Positions 1 through 27,189 are shown, counted from the stretch's first letter. The stretch: 64,000 bases of DNA from Cynocephalus volans (GCF_027409185.1 NC_084469.1:103107835-103171834), one strand, 5' to 3'. The notes: generated from the letters alone by a model not told the origin. Translations and numbers: made by a program.

Positions 1-900
1 TTCTTATCTCCTTTTGCCCCTCCCTCCCACTCCGGCTGGGCCTGCGTCAAACAGCAACGCGGCGACGAGTGGGCGGGGCTCCGGCAGGTCACGTGCCCCG
101 CACCTCCCCGGCGCGCGCCCGCCCGCCCGCTCGCCCCCGGCTCCTCCTCCTCCTCTTCTCGCCATTGCAGTTCGACTCAGCAGCCCGGCGCACACCGCGT
201 GGCTTTTGGGGGGAGACCCCGGCGGGCTGTGGCAGGAGGGCGGCGGCGGCGGCGGCGGCTGCGGTCGGGGAAAGGACGCCGACAAGGTAAGCGTCAATGT
301 GGCGGCGGCCGGCCCGCTCCCGCCTGTGCCCCTCCCCCCCGCCAGCCTTCCTTCTCAGCGCGGTCCCGGCCTAGGGGTCGTGGTGACAAGGCTGGAGATG
401 CCTCGCGCCCCCGCCTCCGCCCGGTCCCCTCGCCCCGGCGCCCGGCTCATTCCTCCCTCGCCGGCCTCGCTCCCGCGCTCGGCCGTTACTCTCCCTCATT
501 GTGCCGAGGAAACAAAATGGCGGCGGCGGCGGCGAGGGCCCGGTGCGCGCGCATCCGCTCCCCCCATCGCGGCCCCTCGGCCGGCGGCGTCGGCGGCGGC
601 GGCGCCTCGTGTGGGGGGTGCGCGCGCACCGGGCCCCCGGCGGCCGCCTCCCGCGGGCCGGGCTTTGTCTGTTGCGGCGCCTCAGCGTACGCGCGCACGT
701 GCTTGGAGCGCACACCCCCTCGGGCCCGGAGCATCCTGGCAGCGGCGACCACCCTTCTTATCCCCTCTCCTCTTTGTCCCTGTCCCGCTCCGGGTTCCAG
801 GAGGGTCCCACGTTTCCGAGGCGGGAAACGTCGCCTCCTTTGTCCTCGTAGGGCGCGGAGAGGCGGACCCCCTCCCTGGAACCCCTCTCCCTCCGCGGAT
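1..900 (+). promoter_or_regulatory. ILF3: ILF3 CpG-island promoter region
   Basis: Very GC- and CpG-rich DNA runs from the left edge to about 850 and then turns abruptly AT-richer. It holds a GC box (GGGCGGGGC, 71-79), a CACGTG E-box (90-95), CGG runs at about 241-260, 516-537 and 585-602, and a YY1-like AAAATGGCGGC near 513. This is typical of a housekeeping CpG-island promoter. The transcription start is not directly visible; I place it between about 100 and 190 because the exon 1 donor is at 287. Confidence 0.8.
160..286 (+). other. ILF3: ILF3 exon 1 (non-coding, 5' end approximate)
   Basis: The exon ends GACAAG before the strong donor GTAAGC at 287. It carries a (GGC)n run and no ATG, so translation must begin in a later exon. 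The start coordinate is a guess; only the donor is supported. It would splice to the acceptor at 12260-12261. Confidence 0.6.
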
Positions 901-3643
901 TGCAAAGGAATCCTTTGTGGGTTTGTAGGATTCCCAAATCTCTGGTTAGCCAGGCCTTCCATAGATCAGGATCCAAATTTGGGAGATAAGCTTCCTTTTC
1001 TTCAGTTCAGGTGTTTTCATGGATGTTGACTATTTTCCAAATTGCTTAGGATTGGCATCGTTCTCCAAAACGGTGATCTAGTGCGATATTGGGGTGTATT
1101 GCTGTAATTTTGGCGATACTGCTGTGATTTGCAAGATTGGAACCCAAACGTGGGTGCTCAAAATCTCTTTCTACCTTTATTTTTTCAGGTAGTCGAGTGG
1201 TTGAGGTTCTTGAGGTTATGCATGAGGTTATGCCCTGGTTAATCCTCTGTATGGATGAATTACTTGGGGTGTAAAGTGATCTGTCTGTATATTCTCCCCC
1301 AGTTCAGTATCCAAAGTTAAGGAGAGTAAGCCATCTCTTCTATGTGTTTCTAAAATTGCTTGTAAGTTGCTGCCTAGGGTACATCGTGGATCAGCATGGA
1401 AGCATCAACTTCAGTGATAAGCCTCTCTTTTATGGAATCAGGTATTTTAGTGATTCTGAATCTGTCTAGTTGTTAAAGATTCTGCCTTCTTTAAAATGAG
1501 TGGTGTGATGGCATATTTGGGATCCACGGGAAAACGTGAGGTGCCATCCGAAGTTAGGATTCAAATTTAGGACTTTAAGTTCTCATTCCCTCAGGTATTT
1601 GAGGTTGGGAATCTCTATGGATTGCTTACAGTGCTGCCACTATGCTTTGTGTGTGATGCTTTGTGTGTGGTCTCATGGGATGTAGCTACAGCAGCCGCTC
1701 AGACTGAATGAAGTGTGGGAACCAGAGCCACATTCACAGCTGGAAAGGGGGGTGGGAAGGCCCCATTACACTGGCAGGTGCTAGTGTCCCTGTCCAGTAG
1801 TGCTGGAATCTTTGCCCCTGAGCTGTCTCTGGTCCCTGGGATTTGTGAATGGAATCTGTGCAGGCCCTAGTGTTGTCTAGAGTGTTCAGTTCAGATTGGA
1901 GGCTGGCAGTTACTGCCAGGCTTGGCCTTCCTAGCATTGGGCACTGATTTATCAGCATCTCCCTGTATTCTTGGAAGTTGGACAAGCCTGGGAATCACCC
2001 TCTTTCTGGAGCTGAGAGGTGCAGCTTTTCTTTGTTTTTCCTGATTGAATTTGTGTAGCTTATATAGGCAAAAATTCTTTTAGCTCCTTCTGGTATTTTT
2101 AGAGTTTTGGAGGCTCATGTTCTGCAAGTGGAGAATCTAAGGCTGTTTCTTATATTTTGTAAATTTTTCTTGTCAAATACTACGCTGAGGAGTAGCTGCT
2201 AATATTTTCATCTCGCAGATATGGTGCTCATTTTCATGCTCCTTGTTAAGTCCTCCAGGTAGAGAGAGGTGGAGCCAGTGATGGGGAAAGAGCCTTCAAC
2301 AAGTTGGTCTTTTTCCTTTGGGTAAACAGTAGGCAGCATCTTGTCTGTAGGCTTTAGCAAGATGTGTTGGTTTAGAAATGTTCTTACTTCTGAAAAAAGC
2401 TTTAGAAGATTTCTTTGGGCAGGGGCAGCTCTCCCTTACCTCTTTCATCCACTTTCCCAGTTCCTTCTGACCATCTTTTGTGGCCCCAGAGGAGTGATTA
2501 CTCTCCCCAAGAAATTTGGGTTTATAGACCTGTCATGCTGCTACATTTTGTTAGCAAGTTAATGCACCTTTTGCAGTTTTGAAAGCAGCTGTGCTCATCA
2601 CAGTACCACCAACAATGTCCTGCAGCTTTGAATGATGTGTAAATGTCACCGTCTAGTATTAAAATGTGTGGACCACAAAGTTGTAATCTTTTATTTGAAT
2701 CTTTCATTGATTGAACCTTTGCAGGAAATAAGATTTTCTAAATTCTATGTATCGGATAAAGTCCTGGGAGGAAAAGGTTTGATTTCTGTTTCCAACAGAA
2801 GGGTTTGGAATTAGAGGCCGATAATGTTTGAGTGGAGTCTCTGCACAGTTAGTGGAGGGTTTGGACCATGAGGGGATGAGGTGCACATCAGTTTCCTGCG
2901 GCAGCATTTGGCAGTTTTGTATGAAACAGGTAGGTTACCGCTAGGGAGGCACGTGTTTGTTAGGGAGCCTCATCAGTGTACTGATTTTTAAAAATTATTC
3001 ATGATGTTTATGACCTGCTAAAAACCAGTGAGGTTTTTTCCAAGACAACACTTTACAGGTAATCTCATTACAAATAGCAATTGGAAATTCGGACATGTTT
3101 AACATCTGCTCTTTTCAGATGTCTTCTGAAGGTAATGTCCAGTAGAAATTTATTTTTTTCTTCTCATCAAATATTCATATAATGAAGAAATTGGAAATGT
3201 AGCTGCTAGTTTGAAAACAAAATGTGTGTATAATCTAAGGACCACTTTTCATGGACGGTATATCATCACCAAGGATCATTTAGTCATAGATTTGAATGTG
3301 TATCTTTTTATTGGCGTGTGTAAATTTGCTTAAGGTTTTTTTTATAATCTTAGGTGTTTGGTGAGAAGTGGTTCTATTGGCAATTTGAAGTCCATGATTG
3401 TTTTTCTTGAACATGCCAAACAGCTCTTCTTATTTTCATTGGAATTGTGGTTCAAACTCAAGGGTAAGGTCTTATTTGGGGATTAATCAATCTTCTAGGC
3501 CACTCGCTTTTCTGCTATTTGCCTTTGAACTACTTTCTCTTATCTGAGAGTGTGTGTTTTTAAAGAATGAAATGTTGCAAGTTAGGTTTGCTTCTTGGTA
3601 TAGATATAGATTTTTTGCAGGTTAGTAATCCTTACTGTGTATT

Positions 3644-4055
3644 TATATTAGTCCATTTTCTGATGCTTATAACAGGATACCCGAAACTGGGTAATTTATA
3701 AAGAAACAAAATTCTATTTCTTCCAGTTTTGGACGGTGAGAAGTCTAAGGTCCAGGGGTCACATCTGGTGAGGGCCTTCTTCTTGGTGTGGACTCTAAAG
3801 AGTCCCAGGGCAGTGCAGAACATCACATGGCCAGAGCTGAGAAAGAATGCATATCTACGTGTGCTCTTTCTCTCCTTATAAAGCCCTCAGCCCTGATAAC
3901 CCTTTAAACCATTAACCCATAATCCATGAAGAGTTCACTCAAGAGGACATAGTCCTCACAGTCCAATCACCTCTAAAGGCCCCACTTTTCAAATACCATA
4001 TTGGGGATTAAATTCCAACATGAGCTTTGGGGGGATAAGCATTCAAACCATCGCA
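3644..4055 (-). mobile_element. Solitary MaLR-type LTR (MST/MLT1-like)
   Basis: The segment begins TATTAGTCCATTTT and continues with the characteristic ACTGGGTAATTTATAAAG. It ends in the ATGAGCTTTGG...CATCGCA edge of a reverse-oriented ERVL-MaLR LTR. The 5-bp direct repeat GTATT lies at 3639-3643 and 4056-4060, as expected for a target duplication. There is no internal region, so it is probably a solo LTR. Confidence 0.75.
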
Positions 4056-4601
4056 GTATTCCTAATTCAGGAAAAGTCCAAATGTCAACAACATGGAAAT
4101 AAGCAGCCCAAGCCCCATGGCTCATAGCTGCATTTAATAAGTTTTTGTCATGGGGGTGACCTGTACAGGATCCTTACAGGAGGGGATAGTGGCTGGCTAG
4201 TGAACATGGAGGTCTGTGGCTGTCTGGTTAGAGCTCACCCAAGACCACAGCTTCGCAAAGCGAATATGTGAACTGCCAGCTCCTAGGAGAGATGAATTGA
4301 ATCATTTTTGGTAAAGTTACTTGAGTTTGTTTTTTCAGATCCAAGGCTTCAACTCTGGAAAACAGTTTGGTAGTTTCTTATAAAACTAAACTGGCAACCA
4401 GCAATTGCTCTTGGGCATTTATCCCAAAGAGATGAAAATTTATGTTCACACAAAAACCTATATGCAAATGTTCATAGCAAGTTTATTTGTTAGAGCCAAG
4501 AACTGGAAACAACCCAGATGTCCGTCAGCTGGTGAGTGGTTAAGCCAACTGTGGTACATCCATCCCACAGAATACTACTTAGCATTAAAAAAAAGAATGA
4601 G

Positions 4602-4790
<189 letters not shown>

Positions 4791-5895
4791 AACTAGCTAT
4801 TGATGCACAGGCAACTTGGGTGAAACCTGAGGCAGTTGTGCTGAGTGAAACAAGCCAATCCTGAAAGATTACATGCCCCACAATTCCATTTCTGTGATGT
4901 TCTTGAAATGACAAAATGATAGAAATGGTGAATGGATTAGTGGTTGCCAGGGGTTAGGGATGGGGGGGGTTGGAAGGTGGGTATGACTGTAGGAGGGCAG
5001 CAGGAGGGACCCTTGTGTGATGGCAGTGTTCTGTGCTTTGATGAATCAACGTTAGTGTTGTGGTTATGGTATTGTGCTATAGTTTTGCAAGATGTTACCA
5101 TTGGGGGAAACTGGTTAAAGAGGATACTGGATCTCTCTTGTATCCTACAGCTGACTGTGAAGCTGCAGTTATTTCAAAGTAAAATGTTTCACTTTAAAAA
5201 GGTACCCTTTACTACTAAAATAATTCACATTTGCCTGTTAATATTTAACATCCTTTGAGAGATGGCCTTTTTCCCCCTCCTTAACTAGAAAAAAACACTT
5301 TTGGGAAAAGTAAACACACTAAATTGTCAACTAAGTTTAAAAAAATCCAAGGCTTCACCACAGGAAAGCATTGGGATGTTGCCTCTGCCCCCAGCCAGGT
5401 GTGGGAAGGTTTCCTAAGCGTGCTTCCCTCGCTCCCTTGCTGCCTGAAAAGTGTGCTGGACCATGTCTTATCACAGGCAGATTTTGGAGCCTTTCTATTG
5501 ATTCAACCAAGAGCATTTAAATTAATCCTCTTAATACATTGCATTTGTGGTATTATAGTTCATAAAGCATTTTCCCACGTTGTCACCCTTAGTTCTTACT
5601 ATCTGCAACTCTGAGGCAGGTGGCATTTTCAGCCTCATTTTTGACCCAGCTCCAGTAAGGTGATTTGTCGGAGGTCCTACAGCTGCCAGATCAGAGCACC
5701 CAGGTTCAAACCCAGTGCTTCTGTGTCTAGGACCCATGGGCGCTCCACAATAGCAGTGGGCCTAGAGTCCTGGGTCTCCAGAAACCTTCTGGGGAACAAC
5801 CTGTATCTGCCAATTTTTTATTTTGTCAAGGAAAATATCTTTTCAATTAGTTATCATATACCGGCTCCATCTTTTTATTTTAAAAAAGATGTTTT

Positions 5896-5996
5896 GGGCT
5901 GGCTGGTTAGCTCAGTTGCTTAGAGCATGATGTTATAACACCAAGGTCAAGGGTTTGGATCCCCATTCTGGCCAGCTGCCAATAAATAACAAATAA
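5896..5996 (+). mobile_element. tRNA-Ile-derived SINE, monomer
   Basis: GGCTGGCTGGTTAGCTCAG A-box region, AACACCAAGGTCAAGGGTTTG B-box side, then a short A-rich tail and no further body. Flanked by imperfect direct repeats AAAGATGTTTT and AAGGATGTTTT. Confidence 0.88.
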
Positions 5997-6101
5997 AAAA
6001 AGGATGTTTTAACACAAAAAAAATATAGAAAGAAAATAAACTTAGAGTAAATGATAGTTCTTTAGGTTGAAAATATTTGTTAAAACCTTTATTCCTAACT
6101 T

Positions 6102-6200
6102 TTTTTTTTTTCTTGGTGGCTGGCTGGTACAGGGAACTGAGCCATTGATCTTGATGTTGTTATAAAGCCACACACTAACCAACTAAGCTGACCGGCCAAC
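6102..6200 (-). mobile_element. tRNA-Ile-derived SINE, monomer
   Basis: Poly-T, then TGGTGGCTGGCTGGTAC and ACCAACTAAGCTGACCGGCC. It is flanked by the direct repeat TATTCCTAACTT. Confidence 0.88.
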
Positions 6201-6286
6201 CTATTCCTAACTTTGACATCTCCCTCTGGACCAGAACAAACATTTTTGCAGACAGAACCAGGAACCATTGCAGGAGACTTGATCAA

Positions 6287-6462
6287 CTTTTTTTTTTTTT
6301 TTTTTTTAAAGATGACCGGTAAGGGGATCTTTTAACTCTTGACTTGGTGTTGTCGGCACCATGCTCACCCAGTGAGCTAACCGACTATCCCTATATGGGA
6401 TCCGAACCCGTGGCCTTGGTGTTATCAGCACCACACTCTCCCGAGTGAGCCATGGGCTGGCC
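6287..6462 (-). mobile_element. tRNA-Ile-derived SINE, dimer
   Basis: Poly-T, GATGACCGGTAAGGGGATC, then two tRNA-Ile-like units in tandem joined near CCCTATATGGGATCC. Flanked by direct repeats CCATTGCAGGAGACTT and CCATTGCACGAGACTT. Confidence 0.9.
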
Positions 6463-7963
6463 CCCATTGCACGAGACTTTAGATTTGTGTTGGATTTTTA
6501 AATTTTTCAGAGTGGCATTGATAACCAGATTATAGATTGTTGTTGTCTGACTGGGTTGCCTTGTTAAAATTATTTTCAATATGTCCTTGATGATGCGAAT
6601 CTGTAAAAGTTTGAGTCATTAAGAGAGTAGCACATATATATTGTTTCACTTCCCAGCCCATGATAGGTTAGCTCCAGATATCAGGAACCCAGGAGCTGGG
6701 TTGAGTCCCTGTGAATTTCAAAGCCTAATGCTGTCTCTGTAAGATAAGCATTCACTTTGGGACCATTCCCCAGAGTCCAGGGAAGGCTGTAAGATTTTGT
6801 GAAATACCCTGGAGGACAGATGGAGCCATACCTTGTTAGGGTGTTGCCTCTACGCCTGTTCAGTCATCCTACAAACACTGGTTGATCCATGCATGCTAAC
6901 TTAGGGCGTTTCTTTTCCGGCAGCAAATGCCATGAACTTCATGTGGTAATTAGCAAGAGGGCAGAAAGATGGCCGTCACCACAGGCAGCATGTTTTGTGG
7001 TTCAAACTTCTGTACCTCTGGATGCTGTGGGTGGGCTGGTTTCAGGAACAAAAGAAAGAAACCTGATCCCTGCACATTAGAGCATCCCAAACCACATGGA
7101 GGTCATGTTTAAAATCCTGATACTTCACTTACCACTCATTCCTGCCTTAGGTTTCCTTTCAGAGAGGCTGGGTTTTGCTGGTACTCAGATTTGAATCATA
7201 AACGTGGTCGGAGGAGCAGCCTTGTTCAGTACTTTATGGCTTTTGTTTAAACTCAGATTGGTGGGGGCAGTGGAGGGTTGCCTGTAGGTGGGTGCTGTGG
7301 GTTTCTTGCTAGCAGTGTTCCACACTGCTCACCCTGAAGACTCCTGGATCAGTTAATGAGATGGACTCCCTGGTACTCAAGACCAGGGCAGCTGGTTTCT
7401 GAGAAGCTGGCGCTGATGATGGATCTGTGTTCACAGAGACAAGCAAGGCTGGTCTTGTTGCCCTGCAAGAGTGATAACTCTGGTAAATCTGTTTCAGTAC
7501 AGTTCTTACTGGCTTTGTCCACCTGAACCAGGAGGCATCACCATGACCTGGCCTAAGGAAGGAGAGCCCAGGGATGAATGGGCTGCACACAGGCCAGGTG
7601 TGGTGGTCAGAGCCAGCTGGAGCCCAGCAAGGCCCTTCAGGGGTCCCTTCATGGGCCTGCCCCTCTGAACAGAAGAAGTGAGGCAGCCTGTTGGAGCAGA
7701 AGCACAACCACGCTTCTCATTTTAAATGGTGATGATGCAGATGGAAATCTACCCGCAGGACATCCGTGGGAAGACAGGTGTATTGGGGGCATGTATGTGC
7801 CCCTGAGGTGTTTTGGATGGGAAGATATTTTGACCCTCAGACAGTCTTGTCCCCAAGTGGTCGAAGGGTGATTTTCTACTTCTAACTCCCTCTATCTGTC
7901 AGATGGAGTTTTTATTAGAGATTCCCTGCATCAAGTGGGGGTGAACTTCAGTCCTTCCTTTAT

Positions 7964-8136
7964 CTTTTTTTTTTTTTTTTTTAAAGATGATCAGTAAGGG
8001 GATCCTTAACCCTTGACTTGGTGTTGTCAGCACCACGCTCACCCAGTGAGCGAACCGGCCATCCCTATATGGGATCCAAACCCGGGGCCTTGGTGTTATC
8101 AGCACCACACTCTCCTGAGTGAGCCACAGGCCGGCC
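7964..8136 (-). mobile_element. tRNA-Ile-derived SINE, dimer
   Basis: Poly-T, GATGATCAGTAAGGGGATCC, two tandem tRNA-like units, and a 5' edge GGCCGGCC. The target duplication CAGTCCTTCCTTTA is perfect, indicating a fairly recent insertion. Confidence 0.92.
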
Positions 8137-8279
8137 CAGTCCTTCCTTTAATAATGTTCATAACAGAGTTCCAAGGTGGGATATAGGCATCTCCAATGTG
8201 GCAAATAAGGCTTTTGGGTTTTTTAAGTGTCTATGGACTTGTGGATTTGTATAAATTTAATGTGTTGAATCAGTTTTAG

Positions 8280-8347
8280 TTATATATTATATATATTTTA
8301 TATATATTTTATATATACATATATATGTATATGTATGTGTATATGTA
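8280..8347. repeat. (TA)n-rich simple repeat
   Basis: About 70 bases of TA, TATATTT and TATG-rich simple sequence directly before a SINE poly-T tail. Confidence 0.85.
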
Positions 8348-8441
8348 GTTTTTTTTGGTGGCTGGCTAGTTTGGGTTCTGAACCCTTGACCTTGGTGTTA
8401 CAACACCACTTTCTAACCAACTGAGTTAATGGGCCAGCCCT
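8348..8441 (-). mobile_element. tRNA-Ile-derived SINE, monomer
   Basis: TTTTTTTTGGTGGCTGGCTAG, then CCTTGACCTTGGTGTTAC and AACTGAGTTAATGGGCCAGCC. Confidence 0.87.
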
Positions 8442-8459
8442 AGTTGTTGTATTTTTGTG

Positions 8460-9070
8460 TGAAATTTTTTTTTATGAAAATTCTCAAACGTGTACAGAAA
8501 ATGTGACGTAATTTTACAGTGAATGCCTGCTGTGAAACAGCCTAGGTTGTGCCGTTGACGTTTGACTATACTTGTGTTTTGCGCATTGGTTCATCCATTT
8601 ATTTTAAAATTTTTAAAAATTTATTATTATTGTTTTTGGCTCTGGCCTGTACAGGGATCCAAACTCTTGACCTTGGTGTTATCAGCACCACGCTGTAACT
8701 GAGTGAGTTAACCATCCAGTCTGGGTTCATCCATCTATTGTTCTGTTCATCCTTCAGTCACTTTACTTATTAAGTATCAGAAAGTTCGTCTTCTACGTGT
8801 TATTAGAGTTCAGTACTTATTGTTTTTCCCTTTTGAAGTAATGCGTAGATCTCGAGTATGCTATTCAGTGTGTTTTGACCATGGCATACAGCCAACTCCT
8901 ATCAAGAGATAGACTGTGACCATCACCCCAGGAAGCTCCCTTGGGCCCTTTTCCAACTGATTGATCCCTGCTACCATCCCCCAGAGGCAACCAACCACTT
9001 CTGAGTATTTTCCCATCATTGATTAGCCTGTTCTGCAGTTTCACACAGGTGGAAGCATTATTCTTTTTGG
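8460..9070 (-). mobile_element. Old L1-type 3' end fragment, interrupted by a SINE
   Basis: The phrases ATCACCCCAGGAAGCTCCC and CAGAGGCAACCAACCACTTC resemble the reverse strand of old mammalian L1 3' ends. The SINE at 8622-8723 interrupts it. Family assignment is from memory only. Confidence 0.5.
8622..8723 (-). mobile_element. tRNA-Ile-derived SINE, monomer
   Basis: TATTATTATTGTTTTTGGC tail side, CCTTGGTGTTATCAGCACC, GTGAGTTAACCATCCAG edge. Flanked by GGTTCATCCAT direct repeats. Confidence 0.85.
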
Positions 9071-9756
9071 TTTTCAGTTATCCAAAATGTAGCCCATCAG
9101 AGCCCTCACAAGTCAGCTCCCATGTCCTCTGTACAGGCCTGCATCAGTCCCCAGTGCTTTTTGCTTCTGGTGCTGCATTAGGACCTGCAGTTACCTGATG
9201 TATTTCTTGTTTCAGGCAACAAATCCACCACTTCTCCAAGGAGCACCTTTTAATAGGTTTTAGACAATATCAGTCCTCCAAAACTCGTAATTAAAAGGTC
9301 TTAGCCACCTGGAGCCTTGGCTTAAAGTCTCTACATTCGATATACGTGTAGTGGAGGCAGAATTTGACATGGAGAGGTGGTAAGAGTGTGTGATGAAGCA
9401 TTGGCTCACGGCCCCGTATTGGACTTGGAGGGAAGGAAGAGCTTTTCTCCCTTAGTGTGCTCTAGATGGCCAGGTCTGTGAGAACAGGGGACTTTCTGCC
9501 TTGTCCATTGCTGTCCCAGCATTTAGCTCAGTGCCTGACACAGAAGAGATACATGCTAAATACTTGTTGAGTAAATAAATGTGGTTTTAAGCATTAGCCT
9601 TCCTGATCAGATTGATGAGATTCCAGCATAGATATGGCTGGGACCAGTGGTTTTGTGGCACAGGTCTTGGGATGGTGGTAAGCTGCAGCTGACCCTAATC
9701 AGTTAGCCCAGAGGTATTTTCTGTGCCAGTCAGAACACAGGCTGAGATTGTTTTTC

Positions 9757-9944
9757 TGAGCTTTTGTTTGTTTGTTTGTTTATCTATTTATTTTAAGATG
9801 ACTGGTAAGGGGATCTTAACCCTTGACATGGTGTTGTCAGCACCACGCTCACCCAGCGAACTAACCGGCCATCCCTATATGGGATCTGAACCCGTGGCCC
9901 TTGGTGTTAGCAGCACCACACTCTCCCGAGTGAGCCACGAGTCG

Positions 9945-9947
<3 letters not shown>
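9757..9947 (-). mobile_element. tRNA-Ile-derived SINE, dimer (left member of a three-SINE stack)
   Basis: A (TTTG)n and TTTA tail side, GATGACTGGTAAGGGGATC, two tandem units, and 5' edge CCACGAGTCGGCCC. It abuts the next SINE directly. Confidence 0.88.
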
Positions 9948-9988
<41 letters not shown>

Positions 9989-10101
9989 TCTTTTTTTGTC
10001 TTTTTTTGTGACCAGCACTCAGCCAGTGAGTGCACCGGCCATTCCTATATAGGATCCGAACCCGCGGCGGGAGCATCACCACGTGCGCCACGGGCTCGGC
10101 C
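9948..10101 (-). mobile_element. Shortened-dimer SINE (GAGCCCGTGGCGCAC type)
   Basis: A long poly-T with TGTC interruptions, GTGACCAGCACTCAGCCAG, ATATAGGATCCGAACCCGCG and 5' edge GCCACGGGCTCGGCCC. This is the second SINE type of the window: one full tRNA-like unit plus a shortened second arm. Confidence 0.87.
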
Positions 10102-10266
10102 CTCTTTTTTTTTTCTAAGATGACCAGTAAGGGGATCTTAACCCTTGACTTGGTTTTGTCAGCACCACTCTCTCCCAGGTGAGGTAACCGGCCATCTCTA
10201 TATAGGGATCCAAACCTGTGGCCTTGGTGTTACCAGCACCACACTCTCTCTCAGGTGAGCCACTGT
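10102..10266 (-). mobile_element. tRNA-Ile-derived SINE, dimer (right member of a three-SINE stack)
   Basis: TTTTTTTTTTCTAAGATGACC, two tandem tRNA-like units, and edge CAGGTGAGCCACTG. It is contiguous with the two SINEs on its left. Confidence 0.85.
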
Positions 10267-10309
10267 TGACTTAATTTTTAGATTGTACTTTTGTAAAAGT
10301 GCTCAAGTT

Positions 10310-10520
10310 TACTATGCATTTTTAAAAAGTAAATTTTGTGGAACTTTTCATACATGCCCAAATGAATGAATCCCAGTATATCCATCACCCAGCTTCAACA
10401 GCTATGGATGTTTTGCAATCTTTTTTCATCTTCCAGTTGCCTCTCACTGGAGTATTTTAGAGCAAATACTAGGCATGTGATTTCAGCTATAAGTTTATCT
10501 TAAGTATATATGGAACTGAT
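10310..10520 (-). mobile_element. Old interspersed repeat fragment (L1-like, family uncertain)
   Basis: It contains CATCACCCAGCTTCAACAG and TGGAGTATTTTAGAGCAAAT, phrases common to an abundant old mammalian repeat. The segment at 42330-42430 shares this wording. Confidence 0.4.
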
Positions 10521-10535
10521 AAAGATGTTCTTTTC

Positions 10536-10710
10536 GGGGCCGGCCTGTGGCTCACTCGGGAGAGTGTGGTGCTGATAACACCAAGGCCCCGGGTTCGGAT
10601 CCCATACAGGGATGGCTGGTTCGCTCACTGGCTGAGCGTGGTGCTGAAAACACCAAGTCAAGGGTTAAGATCCCCTTACCAGTCATCTTTTTAAAAAAAA
10701 AAAAAAAAAA
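10536..10710 (+). mobile_element. tRNA-Ile-derived SINE, dimer
   Basis: GGGGCCGGCCTGTGGCTCAC 5' edge, two tandem units, CTTACCAGTCATC junction, and a poly-A of about 18. The perfect direct repeat AAGATGTTCTTTTCG suggests a young insertion. Confidence 0.93.
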
Positions 10711-11629
10711 AGATGTTCTTTTCGAATAGAAGCACAATGTCATTCACACCTAACTGAATGAGCGATAATTCCTTAACCCGGGATGCACTTTGGTGTGCAG
10801 ATCCCTCTGCTAGCTGGGGGCTGTTGATCTTGTTGGGAGTAGAAGTTGGTGCCATTTGGGAGGGTCTGTGAGGTTTGTGCTACATGCTTTCCATAGGTTA
10901 ACTTGTTAATTTTCACAGTCCCTGCAAAGGGTAGAGGACTGCTTGCATGTTGCTGATACAAGAAGGAAGCCCCATGGAAACTGTTCAAGGCTGCATGGCT
11001 AGTGGCTGGGCAGGCAGGGTCTCAGGCCCAGGCACAGGGACTGGTCTCCACTCTTCCCATCCCGTGCTCCCTCATACGCCCTCGCTCCCCTAACCATGAA
11101 GGCTTTGACCCTACCAGATCCTGAATCTGTAGAGGTGTCACCTGCTATTCGACCCTTAGAGTTTAAAGTTTAGCTTTGGAGTCTTTAAAATCAGAGTTAG
11201 AATTGCTGAAGCATTGTGGGAAATTCTTGTGTTGGCCAGTCAAGTCAAAGGTTATCCTTGAGGCTTGTGCTTTTTCAGGTTTCAGCTTGCTGTGCTGGCT
11301 TGGAACTAGTTTGAACTGAAGGGTCTCAATATTGTAAGGCTGGGCTCCTCTGTTACGAGTAATGCTGATGGGGTTTTTGTCATTACTAATTCGGAAGATC
11401 TCAGTATGGATCAGACTGTTTACACAGAGCAGGGACTGAGTAGGCTGTAGTCAGCATGTTATTTGGAGACCGAGTGAGCAGTTACAGCTCCATCTGTCCA
11501 GAAGACTTCTGTCGCGTGCTTCGGTTGTGTCAGCCTCTCTGAAGTTGAACCCAGAGTAGCAGCCACTTGTTTGATGTGGTTGTCATATCTATCTGACGTT
11601 TCATTACTTTTTAAAAGTTTTAATTAAAA

Positions 11630-11729
11630 GTTTTTTTGTTTTTTGGCAGCTGGCTGGTATGGTGATCCTAACCTTTGACCTTGGTGCTATCAGCACCATG
11701 TTCTAACCTAGTGAGCTAACTGGCTGTCT
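11630..11729 (-). mobile_element. tRNA-Ile-derived SINE, monomer
   Basis: TTTTTGTTTTTTGGCAGCTGG tail side, then CCTTGGTGCTATCAGCACC and GTGAGCTAACTGGC. Near-perfect direct repeats TATCTGACGTTT and TACCTGACGTTT flank it. Confidence 0.85.
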
Positions 11730-12261
11730 CTACCTGACGTTTTGGATGTTCACTTTTCAGAATGTTCTGGCCTTTCCATGTTACAGAGCCTTCCTGGCCC
11801 TTTCTCATGCCTGCCTTGCGTCTCTTTGTTACCTTCCAGGACCAGAGCTCCTTCTCTCTTTCCCTTCTCCAAACACTGACATCTTGATGGACATTTCTAC
11901 CTGTAGTGTTTTTTGGAGGCTTGTTAATATTTTTATTAAAGTTCTGTATTTGTAAAAATTGGCATACTTTATATGAAGAAATGGTGGGAGAAGAGAGAAA
12001 AAGTGAAAACCATCTGAGTGTGGGCCTGAAGTCAGACGTGGCTTTTAGAAACCAGCTGTTTTCATTTCAAGGGAAATTTGTAATTAGTTGTTCAGTGCCT
12101 TGGCTTAGCGGTGGTTATTTGGAAATAAAGATGTGTCCTGCTGTGTTAACAGGCACCTCCGTGAGGCAGCTCCTGTGTCGTTCTGACTGCTGAGTGTCTG
12201 GCTACTAAAATTAATCCACCTATGAAATACTTGAAACTAAAAGGATTTTCTGATCTTATAG

Positions 12262-12356
12262 ATAGTTGAAGTATTGATAACACCAAGGAAATCTGTCACA
12301 ATTTGAAAAGATAAGCAAAAGTTTGATTTCCAGAAACTACAGAAAAAGAAGTAAAA

Positions 12357-12359
<3 letters not shown>
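12262..12359 (+). other. ILF3: ILF3 exon 2: 5' leader ending exactly with the start codon
   Basis: The acceptor TTTTCTGATCTTATAG ends at 12261. The exon ends with ATG at 12357-12359, immediately followed by donor GTAAGA, so the exon contributes only codon 1. No upstream ATG lies in this exon, and -3 is A (AAAATG). The acceptor is inferred; ATG plus donor is clear because exon 3 opens in frame with Arg-Pro-Met-Arg, as in human ILF3. Confidence 0.75.

Positions 12360-27189
<14,830 letters not shown>

Noticed and set aside
14-928. 304-codon open frame across the ILF3 promoter and exon 1, with several others on both strands
   Set aside because: CpG-rich, stop-poor DNA gives long chance frames. 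It crosses the exon 1 donor, has Pro/Ala/Arg low-complexity composition and no domain.
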